Source: Vibrio mytili (lineage in GTDB: Bacteria > Pseudomonadota > Gammaproteobacteria > Enterobacterales > Vibrionaceae). Taken from it: DNA of 64,000 nucleotides. Every line of letters begins with the position of its first letter. The first letter of the stretch is position 1. The position numbers were made by a program, and so were the translations under genes. The DNA is taken from contig NZ_JXOK01000037.1 of NCBI RefSeq assembly GCF_000830505.1, positions 62,001 to 126,000 on the forward strand. The letters run 5' to 3'. Positions 19,152 through 28,426 of this stretch are shown here, piece after piece. The notes beneath the pieces were generated by a model. It was not told the origin of the DNA. It made no database searches and was given only the letters and a program-made list of their open reading frames with translations.

Positions 19152-19578
19152 GCAATCTCGGAGCGCAATCTCGGAGCGTGATTTATGACGTTTTATCTCT
19201 GGGGGATACGCGTAGTGAACATTCAAGCTGATTGTGACACTGCGTAGGGTAGGTATCGGCAAAGCCATTTGTTGATAGACGGGATACTAATGCTGTAAGA
19301 GCAGCATATTAATGGGAAACCCAACATTGAAACCTTTTAATAAACACACACTAATCAGCTTCATACTGCCGAAGTGCCCTGTTTTACAACGCAGGTCTAT
19401 TACGGAACCTTGATTACGTCCCGATACATGTGGAAGTCACTTATAAAGTGACTGGATTATCTGTATTTGTCATTCTCATTGTGACAGATGCGGAGGTTTA
19501 CTTATTTCTCCTGTCGTTTAATTCTAATGATACTTAGTACAGGTTGAATAGCTTATATAATTCAAGGGATTACCCAGT
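19152..19578 (+). promoter_or_regulatory. Long structured leader of the norspermidine operon
   Basis: No coding frame of note, but many paired elements. A long-range 9-bp helix AAGCTGATT (19225-19233) / AATCAGCTT (19353-19361) encloses a hairpin AATGCTG / CAGCATATT (19289-19310), GGC-AAA-GCC (19258-19265) and GGG-AAA-CCC (19314-19322). A partly overlapping alternative pairs ACGCGTAGTG with CACTGCGT (19208-19245). Downstream lies a perfect AGTCACTT-ATA-AAGTGACT hairpin (19435-19453). Mutually exclusive helices and a nearby biosynthetic operon suggest a cis-acting RNA regulator. It matches no riboswitch class that I can recall. Confidence 0.45.
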
Positions 19579-22455
19579 ATGACTACCGCCTTTGAAGTCG
19601 ATAACACTATCGCAAATATATTTTCATCTCAGGTTCCTATCGTTGAAGGAACGTACGACCTAACGCCGGATCAAGTGCTACTTGATCAAGCCGAGCACGA
19701 ATCTGAGGTGCGCTCTTATCCGCGTCGCTTGCCAATTGCTATCAAACAAGCATTCGGGTGTCTTGTTGAAGACACACGTGGTCAATTGTTTCTGGATTGT
19801 CTTGCGGGGGCAGGCACTCTAGCACTGGGTTACAATCATCCAGAGATCAATCAAGCACTCAAAGACCAACTGGACTCTGGTTTGCCTTATCAAACGCTTG
19901 ATATTGCAACCTCAGTAAAAACCCACTTTATTCAAACTGTGAAGTCTTTTCTTCCACAAGAGTTGGCAGACAATTGCGTCCTTCAGTTCTGTGGTCCATC
20001 AGGTGCCGATGCGGTGGAAGCGGCAATCAAGTTAGCCAAGCAAACCACAGGTCGCAACACCATGTTTGCGTTCCGAGGTGCGTATCACGGTATGACAAAC
20101 GGCACGATGGGCATGATGGGCAACTTGGGCACCAAAGCTCGTCGTACTGGTCTCATGTCGGATGTTCACTTTATGCCTTTCCCTTACAACATCCGTTGTC
20201 CATTTGGGCTTGGCGGTGATGAGGGAGCGAAAGCAAGCATTCGTTATATGGAACGCCTGCTGAACGACGATGAGTCTGGCATTATGAAACCGGCAGCCAT
20301 CATTGTTGAGCCAGTTCAAGGTGAAGGCGGTGTAGTTCCAGCTCCAGCGTTTTGGTTGCGTGAATTACGTCGTATTTGTGATGAGCACGGTATTCTTCTG
20401 ATCTTCGACGAAATCCAATGTGGTGTTGGTAAAACTGGCTACAACTTTGCCTTCGAAGAGGCGGGCATTGTTCCTGATGTATTGTGTTTGTCAAAAGCGA
20501 TTGGTGGTGGTATGCCAATGTCGCTACTTGTCATCAACAAACAACACGATACTTGGAAACCAGGAGAACACACAGGTACATTCCGTGGTAACCAGCTTGC
20601 GATGGTTTCTGGTGCTAAAGCATTAGAAATTATTCAACGCGACAACCTTGTTGAGCATGCCAATATTGCTGGTCAGTACTTGCGTTTTGGTCTTGAAGGC
20701 ATTCAAAAACGAGTCAACTGTATTGCGGAAGTTCGCGGCAAGGGTTTGATGCTTGGTGTTGAAATTAAAAAACCAAGTGGCGAACTAAACAAATTCGGAG
20801 AACCACTGGCTGATGGTGAGCTCACTCTAGCGATTCAGCGAGCAGCACTAGAGCGCGGTTTGATGGTAGAAAAAGGCGGCCGAGAAGGTTCAGTGATCCG
20901 ATTCTTACCACCTTTGATTATTTCATTTGAACAAATTGACTTTGCACTGCGTGTGTTTGAAGAAGCCATTCTTGCGGCTGGTGGAAGTCATGTCGACGTT
21001 CACCCACAAGAAGAGTGGAAGAAGCACTTTGTTCAGACTGGTGAATTCGGTAGCACTGAGTTCGCATCCGTCATGAATCACACTACAGCCGCAATGAAAT
21101 CCGTTTTTGAGCAAGTCAGCGCGCCTTATTCAGGTATGGATCCTCAAATGCTTGAAGCGGCGATCAACGCGGTTGACTTGGATAGCAAGAATGCATCGTT
21201 GAAGTCAGTGATTGATGATGCGGCTGAGCTGGTGGCTAAAAACGCCATTTTCACTCAGCATCCAGACTGTATTGCGCATTTGCATACGCCTCCGTTGATG
21301 CCTGCGATTGCAGCAGAAGCAATGATTGCCGCGTTAAACCAGTCAATGGACTCTTGGGATCAAGCGTCGTCCGCAACTTATGTTGAGCAGAAAGTCATTA
21401 ACTGGCTTTGCGACAAATATGATCTTGGCACACAAGGTGATGGTATCTTCACAAGTGGGGGTACGCAAAGTAACCAAATGGGGCTGCTATTAGCGCGTGA
21501 CTGGATTGCCGACAAACTGAGTGGCCATTCTATTCAAAAGTTAGGCTTGCCTGAGTACGCTGATAAGCTGCGTATTGTTTGCTCGGAAAAATCACATTTT
21601 ACCGTGCAGAAGTCAGCTTCTTGGATGGGGTTGGGTGAAAAATCGGTACTGACAGTAGCTGCGAACCCGAATGGTACGATGAATGTTGCCAAGTTGGCTG
21701 ACGCTATCGCTCAAGCAAAAGCAGAAGGATTAATTCCGTTTGCTATTGTTGGTACAGCAGGTACAACCGATCACGGTGCTATTGATGATCTAAGCGCTAT
21801 TGCCGATATGGCAGCAGTTCATGATATCTGGATGCACGTAGATGGAGCCTATGGTGGTGCGTTGATTCTGAGCAGCCAAAAAGATCGTTTGAAAGGCATT
21901 GAGCGTGCAAATTCGATCAGTGTTGACTTCCACAAGTTGTTTTATCAAACAATCAGCTGTGGCGCACTGTTGGTGAATGACAAATCAAACTTTAAGTTCT
22001 TGTTGCATCACGCGGACTATTTGAACCGTGAACATGATGAATTACCTAACTTAGTTGATAAGTCGATTGCCACAACGAAACGATTTGATGCATTGAAAGT
22101 CTTTATGACAATGCAGAGTGTCGGACCAAAGGCGCTAGGGGATATGTACGACCACCTACTGGCACAAACGCTTGATGTGGCAGATTTGATTCGTAACAAC
22201 GACCGTTTTGAGTTGTTGGCAGAGCCTTCATTGTCTACGGTTTTGTTCCGTGTGACGCATGCTTCGGCAGACCTTGATGAGCTAAATAAAGCGTTACGTT
22301 TAGAGGCGCTGACTCGCGGTACCGCAGTATTGGGTGAAACCATTGTTGATGGTAAAACCGCACTTAAATTTACGATTCTAAATCCGTGTTTAACGACGGC
22401 GGACTTTGAATCTTTGCTTTCAAAAATCCATACGCTAGCCGCTGAGCTAGTTTAA
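19579..22455 (+). CDS. Fused L-2,4-diaminobutyrate aminotransferase / decarboxylase
   Basis: A 958-aa two-enzyme protein that starts norspermidine synthesis in vibrios. The N-terminal half (about 1-465) is a class III aminotransferase forming L-2,4-diaminobutyrate from aspartate semialdehyde; its PLP lysine is K306 in LSKAIGGGMPM. The C-terminal half (about 480-958) is a group II PLP decarboxylase that gives 1,3-diaminopropane; its PLP lysine is K786 in SVDFHKLFYQ, after HVDGAYGGAL. Both halves are full length. The ATG at 19579 lies behind AAGGGATTACCCAGT. The next gene begins 18 bp downstream, so this is the first gene of an operon. Confidence 0.95.
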   Translation: MTTAFEVDNTIANIFSSQVPIVEGTYDLTPDQVLLDQAEHESEVRSYPRRLPIAIKQAFGCLVEDTRGQLFLDCLAGAGTLALGYNHPEINQALKDQLDSGLPYQTLDIATSVKTHFIQTVKSFLPQELADNCVLQFCGPSGADAVEAAIKLAKQTTGRNTMFAFRGAYHGMTNGTMGMMGNLGTKARRTGLMSDVHFMPFPYNIRCPFGLGGDEGAKASIRYMERLLNDDESGIMKPAAIIVEPVQGEGGVVPAPAFWLRELRRICDEHGILLIFDEIQCGVGKTGYNFAFEEAGIVPDVLCLSKAIGGGMPMSLLVINKQHDTWKPGEHTGTFRGNQLAMVSGAKALEIIQRDNLVEHANIAGQYLRFGLEGIQKRVNCIAEVRGKGLMLGVEIKKPSGELNKFGEPLADGELTLAIQRAALERGLMVEKGGREGSVIRFLPPLIISFEQIDFALRVFEEAILAAGGSHVDVHPQEEWKKHFVQTGEFGSTEFASVMNHTTAAMKSVFEQVSAPYSGMDPQMLEAAINAVDLDSKNASLKSVIDDAAELVAKNAIFTQHPDCIAHLHTPPLMPAIAAEAMIAALNQSMDSWDQASSATYVEQKVINWLCDKYDLGTQGDGIFTSGGTQSNQMGLLLARDWIADKLSGHSIQKLGLPEYADKLRIVCSEKSHFTVQKSASWMGLGEKSVLTVAANPNGTMNVAKLADAIAQAKAEGLIPFAIVGTAGTTDHGAIDDLSAIADMAAVHDIWMHVDGAYGGALILSSQKDRLKGIERANSISVDFHKLFYQTISCGALLVNDKSNFKFLLHHADYLNREHDELPNLVDKSIATTKRFDALKVFMTMQSVGPKALGDMYDHLLAQTLDVADLIRNNDRFELLAEPSLSTVLFRVTHASADLDELNKALRLEALTRGTAVLGETIVDGKTALKFTILNPCLTTADFESLLSKIHTLAAELV

Positions 22456-22473
22456 CAAAGGTAACGGAAAACT

Positions 22474-23718
22474 ATGGCAGTTCTACAGATTGGTGCAGGT
22501 GGCGTTGGTTGGGTAGTTGCACACAAAGCAGCGCAAAACAACGACGTCCTGGGTGATATTACCATCGCATCACGTACCCTAGGTAAATGCGAAAAGATCA
22601 TCGAATCCATTCAGAAGAAAAATAATCTGAAAGATTCAACTAAGAAACTAGAAGCACGCGCAGTGAACGCTGACGACGTAGATTCTCTTGTTGCTCTGAT
22701 TAACGAAGTGAAACCGGATCTTGTGATTAACGCGGGTCCTCCTTGGGTAAACATGTCCATCATGGAAGCGTGTTACCAAGCTAAAGTTTCTTATCTCGAT
22801 ACTTCGGTAGCCGTTGACCTGTGTTCTGAGGGGCAACAAGTTCCTCAGGCGTACGACTGGCAGTGGGGTTACCGCGAGAAGTTCGAAGAAGCGGGTATCA
22901 CAGGTATTCTAGGCGCAGGCTTCGATCCGGGCGTAGTATCAGTATTTGCCGCTTACGCTGTGAAGCATCTATTCGATGAAATTGATACGATCGATGTGAT
23001 GGACGTCAACGCTGGTGACCATGGAAAGAAATTTGCGACAAACTTTGACCCAGAAACTAACATGTTAGAGATCCAAGGCGACTCTTTCTACTGGGAAAAC
23101 GGTGAGTGGAAACAAGTGCCTTGCCATTCTCGTATGCTTGAATTTGATTTCCCGAATTGTGGCTCACACAAAGTGTACTCCATGGCACACGATGAAGTTC
23201 GTTCAATGCAAGAGTTCATCCCTGCTAAGCGTATCGAATTCTGGATGGGCTTTGGTGACCGTTACCTAAACTACTTCAATGTGATGCGTGATATCGGTCT
23301 TCTGAGTCCAGAACCTCTGACTCTACATGACGGTACCGTAGTGCAGCCTCTACACGTGTTAAAAGCATTGTTACCAGACCCAACGTCGTTAGCTCCAGGA
23401 TACACTGGCCTAACCTGTATTGGTACTTGGGTACAAGGCAAGAAAGACGGTAAAGAGCGTAGCGTATTTATCTACAACAACGCAGACCATGAAGTGGCAT
23501 ACCAAGATGTAGAACACCAAGCGATCTCTTATACCACGGGTGTGCCAGCGATTACTGCAGCATTGCAGTTCTTCGGTGGTAAGTGGGCAGATAAAGGTGT
23601 GTTCAACATGGAGCAATTGGATCCAGATCCGTTCCTAGAAACGATGCCATCTATCGGTTTAGATTGGCATGTTCAAGAGTTAGAACCAGGCCAACCTCTG
23701 ATTCATAAGTTGAAATAA
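22474..23718 (+). CDS. Carboxynorspermidine dehydrogenase (synthase)
   Basis: Condenses 1,3-diaminopropane with aspartate semialdehyde and reduces the imine with NADPH to carboxynorspermidine. The 414-aa protein resembles saccharopine dehydrogenase. The Rossmann start LQIGAGGVGWVVAHKAA is at residues 4-20, followed by the NAGPPWVN and GAGFDPGVVSVFAAYA segments of the family. It is encoded 18 bp after the fused aminotransferase/decarboxylase, whose product it uses. A hairpin follows before nspC. Confidence 0.95.
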   Translation: MAVLQIGAGGVGWVVAHKAAQNNDVLGDITIASRTLGKCEKIIESIQKKNNLKDSTKKLEARAVNADDVDSLVALINEVKPDLVINAGPPWVNMSIMEACYQAKVSYLDTSVAVDLCSEGQQVPQAYDWQWGYREKFEEAGITGILGAGFDPGVVSVFAAYAVKHLFDEIDTIDVMDVNAGDHGKKFATNFDPETNMLEIQGDSFYWENGEWKQVPCHSRMLEFDFPNCGSHKVYSMAHDEVRSMQEFIPAKRIEFWMGFGDRYLNYFNVMRDIGLLSPEPLTLHDGTVVQPLHVLKALLPDPTSLAPGYTGLTCIGTWVQGKKDGKERSVFIYNNADHEVAYQDVEHQAISYTTGVPAITAALQFFGGKWADKGVFNMEQLDPDPFLETMPSIGLDWHVQELEPGQPLIHKLK

Positions 23719-23759
23719 GAGCGTTCATTACGTTTCTCTTATTTATCGACATTAATACT

Positions 23760-23786
23760 AAGCCGATGCGTTTGCGTCGGCTTTGT
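23760..23786 (+). terminator. Intercistronic hairpin before nspC
   Basis: An 11-bp stem (AAGCCGATGCG paired with TGCGTCGGCTT, two G-U pairs) is followed by only a short T-rich tail. It could be a leaky terminator or an RNA-end stabiliser that lowers nspC expression relative to the two upstream genes. Confidence 0.55.
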
Positions 23787-23834
23787 TCGATTTGATACTG
23801 CCTTCGCTTAGGTGAGGGAACTCAAGGTACTAAA

Positions 23835-24968
23835 ATGCAACATAACGAACTCAAAACTCCTTATTTCATGATCAATGAAGACAAGCTGATTGCTAACTTA
23901 GAAAAGGCGAAACAGCTCAAAGAGATCTCTGGCGTGAAACTGGTACTAGCACTGAAGTGTTTTTCTACTTGGGGTGTTTTTGACATCATCAAGCCTTATT
24001 TAGACGGTACGACGAGCTCAGGTCCATTCGAAGTAAAACTTGGCCATGAAACGTTTGGTGGGGAAACGCACGCATACAGTGTGGGTTACAGCGAAGAAGA
24101 CGTACGTGATGTAGTAGATATCTGCGATAAGATGATTTTTAACTCACAGTCTCAGCTTGCTGCTTACCGCCATCTTGTGGAAGGCAAGGCGTCGATTGGC
24201 TTGCGTTTGAATCCAGGTGTGAGTTATGCGGGCCAGGATTTAGCCAACCCTGCACGTCAGTTCTCTCGTCTTGGCGTACAAGCCGACCATATCAAACCGG
24301 AAATCTTCGACGGTATCGATGGCGTGATGTTCCATATGAATTGTGAAAACAAAGATGTGGATGCATTTATCGGCTTACTGGACGCCATCTCTGAACAATT
24401 CGGTGAATACCTGAATAAACTCGATTGGGTGAGCATGGGCGGCGGTGTTTTCTTCACTTGGCCGGGCTACGATATTGAGAAATTAGGCTTGGCACTAAAA
24501 GCCTTTTCTGAAAAACATGGCGTCCAGATGTACCTTGAGCCAGGTGAAGCGATCATCACCAAAACAACGGATTTGGTCGTGACAGTGGTTGATATTGTAG
24601 AAAATATCAAGAAGACTGCGATTGTTGATTCTGCAACAGAGGCGCATCGCCTAGACACACTCATTTATGATGAACCAGCATCCATTCTTGAAGCGAAGGA
24701 TGATGGCGAACATGAGTATGTCATTGGTTCTTGTTCATGCCTTGCTGGTGATCAGTTCTGTGTCGCTAATTTTGAGAAGCCACTTGAAATTGGCCAGCGT
24801 TTGCACATTTTGGATAGTGCCGGTTATACCATGGTTAAACTGAATTGGTTTAATGGTCTACGCATGCCTTCTGTGTACTGTGAGCGCTCTGACGGTGATA
24901 TCCAAAAACTCAACGAGTTTGACTACTCTGACTTTAAACGTTCGCTGTCACAGTGGTCGGTTAAATAG
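23835..24968 (+). CDS. nspC: Carboxynorspermidine decarboxylase
   Basis: Removes CO2 from carboxynorspermidine (and carboxyspermidine), the last step to norspermidine, a polyamine that vibrios use as a biofilm signal. The 377-aa protein is a fold III PLP decarboxylase (alanine-racemase type). The PLP lysine is in [12 protein letters not shown] near residue 42, and the C-terminal active-site CSCLAGDQF and EPGEAII segments are present. The ATG at 23835 follows GAACTCAAGG. It ends in a bidirectional terminator. Confidence 0.96.
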   Translation: MQHNELKTPYFMINEDKLIANLEKAKQLKEISGVKLVLALKCFSTWGVFDIIKPYLDGTTSSGPFEVKLGHETFGGETHAYSVGYSEEDVRDVVDICDKMIFNSQSQLAAYRHLVEGKASIGLRLNPGVSYAGQDLANPARQFSRLGVQADHIKPEIFDGIDGVMFHMNCENKDVDAFIGLLDAISEQFGEYLNKLDWVSMGGGVFFTWPGYDIEKLGLALKAFSEKHGVQMYLEPGEAIITKTTDLVVTVVDIVENIKKTAIVDSATEAHRLDTLIYDEPASILEAKDDGEHEYVIGSCSCLAGDQFCVANFEKPLEIGQRLHILDSAGYTMVKLNWFNGLRMPSVYCERSDGDIQKLNEFDYSDFKRSLSQWSVK

Positions 24969-25034
24969 AAAGTTTGCTAAGTGAGTAGGGGCGTTGTGAT
25001 TATTTACTTACTGCAATGACAAATACTGGAATGA

Positions 25035-25062
25035 AAAAGAGCAGCGTGTAGCTGCTCTTTTG
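25035..25062. terminator. Bidirectional terminator between nspC and the ACT gene
   Basis: AAAAGAGCAGC / GCTGCTCTTTT with a 5-nt loop. It has T runs on both strands, serving the converging genes. Confidence 0.9.
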
Positions 25063-25086
25063 CTATTGATGGTTGGAGGGACGAAG

Positions 25087-25596
25087 TTATTCTAAAATGA
25101 CGCGAGTATCTTCACTGAGCGCTTCAAGTTCATTGGCGACATCGTCAATTTCCACTTCACTAGGAAGCTTTATCGCCATTTTTGCGCTAAATAGGCTAGA
25201 GCTCACACCACCACCTCCGGCGATGAAGACGCGTTGGCAGTCCATATCCAAAATAGAAATCCCCTGCGTATCGAGAACATGGGTGATTTCATTGACGATA
25301 CCTGCTCTATCATTGGCATCAAGGCGTAATTGATAGATCGTTTCAGAGCTATGAGTATGCGGCTCAGAGTCAACGAACTTAACCACCAGTGTTTGACATG
25401 AGGAGAACGCGGCTTTTACGATATCTACATTTTCTTTAGGCAGTTCGACTTTTATCACGCCAGCAACTTGGTCTTCAATAAAGTTCACTTTACTGATTAA
25501 CCACTTCCCTCCGTTTTCATGGGTGACGCCAGCAAGTTGCTTAATGGTTGCTGGTGACGCTTGACCAGCAAAATTTACGATAAATACGGTGTTCAT
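25087..25596 (-). CDS. Tandem ACT-domain protein, GcvR-like
   Basis: A 169-aa protein with two ACT-type regulatory folds (about residues 2-75 and 88-165). The second contains YQLRLDANDRAGIVNEITHVLDTQGISI, the typical ACT ligand-binding start. Size and layout resemble GcvR, which controls the glycine cleavage regulator, but no gcv gene is near. It converges on nspC. The ligand is probably an amino acid; I cannot say which. Confidence 0.75.
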   Translation of the reverse strand: MNTVFIVNFAGQASPATIKQLAGVTHENGGKWLISKVNFIEDQVAGVIKVELPKENVDIVKAAFSSCQTLVVKFVDSEPHTHSSETIYQLRLDANDRAGIVNEITHVLDTQGISILDMDCQRVFIAGGGGVSSSLFSAKMAIKLPSEVEIDDVANELEALSEDTRVILE

Positions 25597-25770
25597 AAGT
25601 CCCCTCCTAGGAAAGGTTTGCCCGCGGTACGTGTAACGAGTAAACGCATCGCTTAAGTTATTGGAATAAATCCTTTTATTTAGTGTAGGTGCTATTCAAC
25701 AGAGTTGTTTGACAAAGGTCAATTTTTTAAGCTAATTCGATATATCAATAACAAAAGCGGTAAGTAGGGC

Positions 25771-25797
25771 AAAAAAAAGCAGCCTCAGGGCTGCTTT
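25771..25797 (-). terminator. Terminator of the DUF3943 gene
   Basis: On the minus strand AAGCAGCC / GGCTGCTT is followed by eight T, about 40 bp after the stop. Confidence 0.9.
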
Positions 25798-25838
25798 ATG
25801 ATACCAATATGGATACGTCTACATGACGCAAATACGCC

Positions 25839-26741
25839 TTAGAACGTCACTTTCATTTCGACACCGTAGAACTGTCTGTCATAGTTAGCACCCGCGTCTA
25901 AGGCAAACTTAGCGATGTCTTGATTGCCAAACCAAGGTGAAGAACTAAATTGTAGATCGGCGCTGCCACCCCATGCATGTGTTACCCAGTGATGGACATG
26001 ACCCACAGGGTTAAGAAAGAACAGAGACACATCCCCTACAGTTTCGGAGCCTAAAACCGTGCCACCATTATCGATAATATCCTGCTCCGTACTTAGCATC
26101 ATTTCACCAACCACAGCGCCAAAAAATGGAGTGATAAACAGGTCTTGCCACGAGGGTATTTCGGCAAATGCTTCAACACCATATTCCCAGAAAAATGCTG
26201 ACATGGTTGCAGAATATAAGTAGGACTCAAATTCGTTGTACCCTGCATGACGCGCCGCGGTATAGTAAACACCGCCAAAATAGGGATGCATGACATAATT
26301 AAGAACGTGTTCATCACGGTCCCAAACCGGCCCTTTAGATACGTTGTCTCTCCACTTTTTACCTAACTCGCTCATATCACGATCTTCTTCATCCCACTTG
26401 GTGACGCTTTCTGGTAAGAATGTCATTAGACCCACAGTGGCAACGCTCAATCCAAGGATAGTGTAGGTTTGTCCCATCAGATAATCCCAATCCTTGTCTT
26501 GTGGCACAATGGTATGCTTACCTTGGGTCTGCGCATCAAGGTCGAGCGTATCAGGATTATTTAGCTCATCTGCCAGGTGGCGATTTTGCGCTGCGAGGGT
26601 ATACAGCGTTGTTGTTTCGCAGTAACCTGAAAGGCAATCAGGCGTGTAAGAAAACTCGATGTGACGGCTTTGGTCATATTGGCTGGCGTTTGCTGAAGTG
26701 GATACAAGTACGCAAAGGCCTGCGAGAATGTTCTTATACAT
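25839..26741 (-). CDS. DUF3943 family envelope protein
   Basis: A 300-aa protein. The likely start is ATG at 26741 (MYKNILAGLCVLVSTSANA), which gives a clean signal peptide cut after ANA. A longer frame from 26792 has better ribosome-site spacing (GGGATAATTAA) but would put 17 residues before the signal. The middle has HPYFGGVYYTAARHAGY and an EYGVEAFAEIPSWQD segment typical of DUF3943, and the chain ends in KVTF with alternating beta strands, as in outer-membrane barrels. Function unknown. Confidence 0.7.
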   Translation of the reverse strand: MYKNILAGLCVLVSTSANASQYDQSRHIEFSYTPDCLSGYCETTTLYTLAAQNRHLADELNNPDTLDLDAQTQGKHTIVPQDKDWDYLMGQTYTILGLSVATVGLMTFLPESVTKWDEEDRDMSELGKKWRDNVSKGPVWDRDEHVLNYVMHPYFGGVYYTAARHAGYNEFESYLYSATMSAFFWEYGVEAFAEIPSWQDLFITPFFGAVVGEMMLSTEQDIIDNGGTVLGSETVGDVSLFFLNPVGHVHHWVTHAWGGSADLQFSSSPWFGNQDIAKFALDAGANYDRQFYGVEMKVTF

Positions 26742-26792
26742 GGATGATTTCGCCACAAAGGTCTCCGATTGAATCATGGGATAAATTAACAT

Positions 26793-27116
26793 TTAATTAT
26801 CCCTTAAAAGCGTGGTCATTTAAACTACAGACTTTCAGTCCATTCAAATTAGAAGACTGAGCAATGAGTTTAATAAACAAAATTCAGAATGAGTATCGAA
26901 AATAAGAATAAATTTATACTCACGTAAGCTCTAGATGCAATATTCAGTGTTTCATAAACGCGTCAGTTCGAAGTAAATAACGATAGGGATAGTTATCTTA
27001 TTTAGTCGTTGTTTCATACCGGAGTGGACAGGTTGAAGCCCTCCCTGACGACGCATAACTTTCGCTGAATAACTATCGAGAAGTGAAGTGAGTATATTTG
27101 CTTTCAGGAGTCAGTT
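26793..27116. other. Intergenic region between the DUF3943 gene and the cinA-like gene
   Basis: About 320 bp between divergent genes, AT-rich. I see no gene, RNA or clear operator here. GGAGTCA just before 27117 is the ribosome site of the cinA-like gene. Confidence 0.4.
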
Positions 27117-28349
27117 GTGAAAATAGCAATGCTTAGTACCGGTGAAGAAGTCCTTCATGGTGATATTGTTGATACAAACGCGGCTTGGATGTCGAGTTTG
27201 TTTTATCAACACGGATTTGGTCTAACGAAACGCTCTACGGTGGGCGACAAACTCTCTGCTTTAACAGAAGAGTTTTTAATGCTGAGTTTTAACAATGATA
27301 TCGTTATTGTTAATGGTGGATTAGGCCCAACGACAGATGATATGAGTGCGGCTGCGGCGGCAAAAGCAGCTGAATGCAAATTAATATTGTTTAAAGAGTG
27401 GTTAACTCATTTGGAAGGGATTTATTCTCGCCGTGGCATTCCAATGCCAGATAGCAATCTCAAACAAGCGATGCTTCCTGAAACCGCCGAAATACTAGAT
27501 AACCCTATTGGTACAGCCTGTGGCTTTAAGATGCTGATTAACGATGCGGTTTTCTATTTTACTCCTGGTGTGCCAAGTGAGTTTAAGCTTATGGCCGAGA
27601 CGCAGATTTTACCCGATCTCAAGCGTACGTTTCCTGAAGTGCAAGGGGCATCGTGCAGTCGCATTTACACATTTGGTCTCTCCGAGTCGGTCATCTCCGA
27701 CAAACTCGATCCCATCAAGTTGCCGCAAGGTTATGAGCTCGGCTACCGTTCTTATATGCCTTTCATTGAAGTCAAGCTTTTTGGCCCTAGTGACCAGTTT
27801 GAGCAGCGTGCGAAGCTGATGCAATTGATTCACAAACATTTGGAGTCCAACACCGTCAGTGTCGATTTACCTATGGTCGAGCATGTAGGACAATTGCTGA
27901 CTGATAAAGATTTGACTGTGTCTGTGTCAGAAAAAAGCAGTGCTGGCTATCTGACCTATTGGTTAAACAGGGACGAGAAAACAGCGAATCAACTTGGACA
28001 TGGTTGGATATTGCCAAATGGAGGCCAAAAACTGAGTAATGAAGGTGATCTCTTAGCCGCTGTATTTGCTTTGGCGGGCGCGACTCGAGAAAAGTGTGGT
28101 ACCGATTTGTCATTAGCCACTGGCGTTATTGAGGATGGTCTTTTTTCTGTCGCATTGTCTACACCAGAAGGAGAGTGGGGGGCTGGCTATAAATTATCGA
28201 GAAATTATCAACGCGATGACCTTGTCAAACTGATCAGTGTCGCGGCACTAGATTTACTTCGTCGTTACTTAGAACGTAAGCCTATGTTTGCTCACTACTC
28301 GTCATTGGAAAGTGTGAAACAAATGCATATTCCTAGCAGTGCGCTCTAA
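27117..28349 (+). CDS. CinA-like protein with a degenerate amidohydrolase domain
   Basis: A 410-aa protein with an N-terminal molybdopterin-binding-like CinA/COG1058 domain: MLSTGEEVLHGDIVDTNAAW at residues 4-23 and VNGGLGPTTDDMS near 67, with TPGVPSEF near 150. The C-terminal part (about 265-395) aligns by eye with the nicotinamide-nucleotide amidohydrolase domain, but the usual ESCTGG is SEKSSAG and the TGIAGP motif is LATGVIEDG. The deamidase may therefore be inactive. The start is GTG at 27117 behind CAGGAG. It may act as an ADP-ribose or NMN pyrophosphatase; this is inference. Confidence 0.82.
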   Translation: MKIAMLSTGEEVLHGDIVDTNAAWMSSLFYQHGFGLTKRSTVGDKLSALTEEFLMLSFNNDIVIVNGGLGPTTDDMSAAAAAKAAECKLILFKEWLTHLEGIYSRRGIPMPDSNLKQAMLPETAEILDNPIGTACGFKMLINDAVFYFTPGVPSEFKLMAETQILPDLKRTFPEVQGASCSRIYTFGLSESVISDKLDPIKLPQGYELGYRSYMPFIEVKLFGPSDQFEQRAKLMQLIHKHLESNTVSVDLPMVEHVGQLLTDKDLTVSVSEKSSAGYLTYWLNRDEKTANQLGHGWILPNGGQKLSNEGDLLAAVFALAGATREKCGTDLSLATGVIEDGLFSVALSTPEGEWGAGYKLSRNYQRDDLVKLISVAALDLLRRYLERKPMFAHYSSLESVKQMHIPSSAL

Positions 28350-28367
28350 TTGATATTAGAACACGAC

Positions 28368-28404
28368 AAAAAAAGCCAAGACAATTCAATTGCCTTGGCT
28401 TTTT
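28368..28404. terminator. Bidirectional terminator, cinA-like gene / yfaE
   Basis: AAAAAGCCAAG and CTTGGCTTTTT form the base of a long stem that also pairs CAATT with AATTG. T runs lie on both strands between the converging genes. Confidence 0.9.
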
Positions 28405-28426
28405 AGTTTGCGCTTCATCAGTGGCG

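Noticed and set aside
19152..19578. Known riboswitch (cyclic-di-GMP, lysine, glycine, cobalamin) in the norspermidine leader
   Set aside because: GGC-AAA-GCC and GGG-AAA-CCC recall parts of some classes, but none of the conserved cores is present. Left as an unassigned structured leader.
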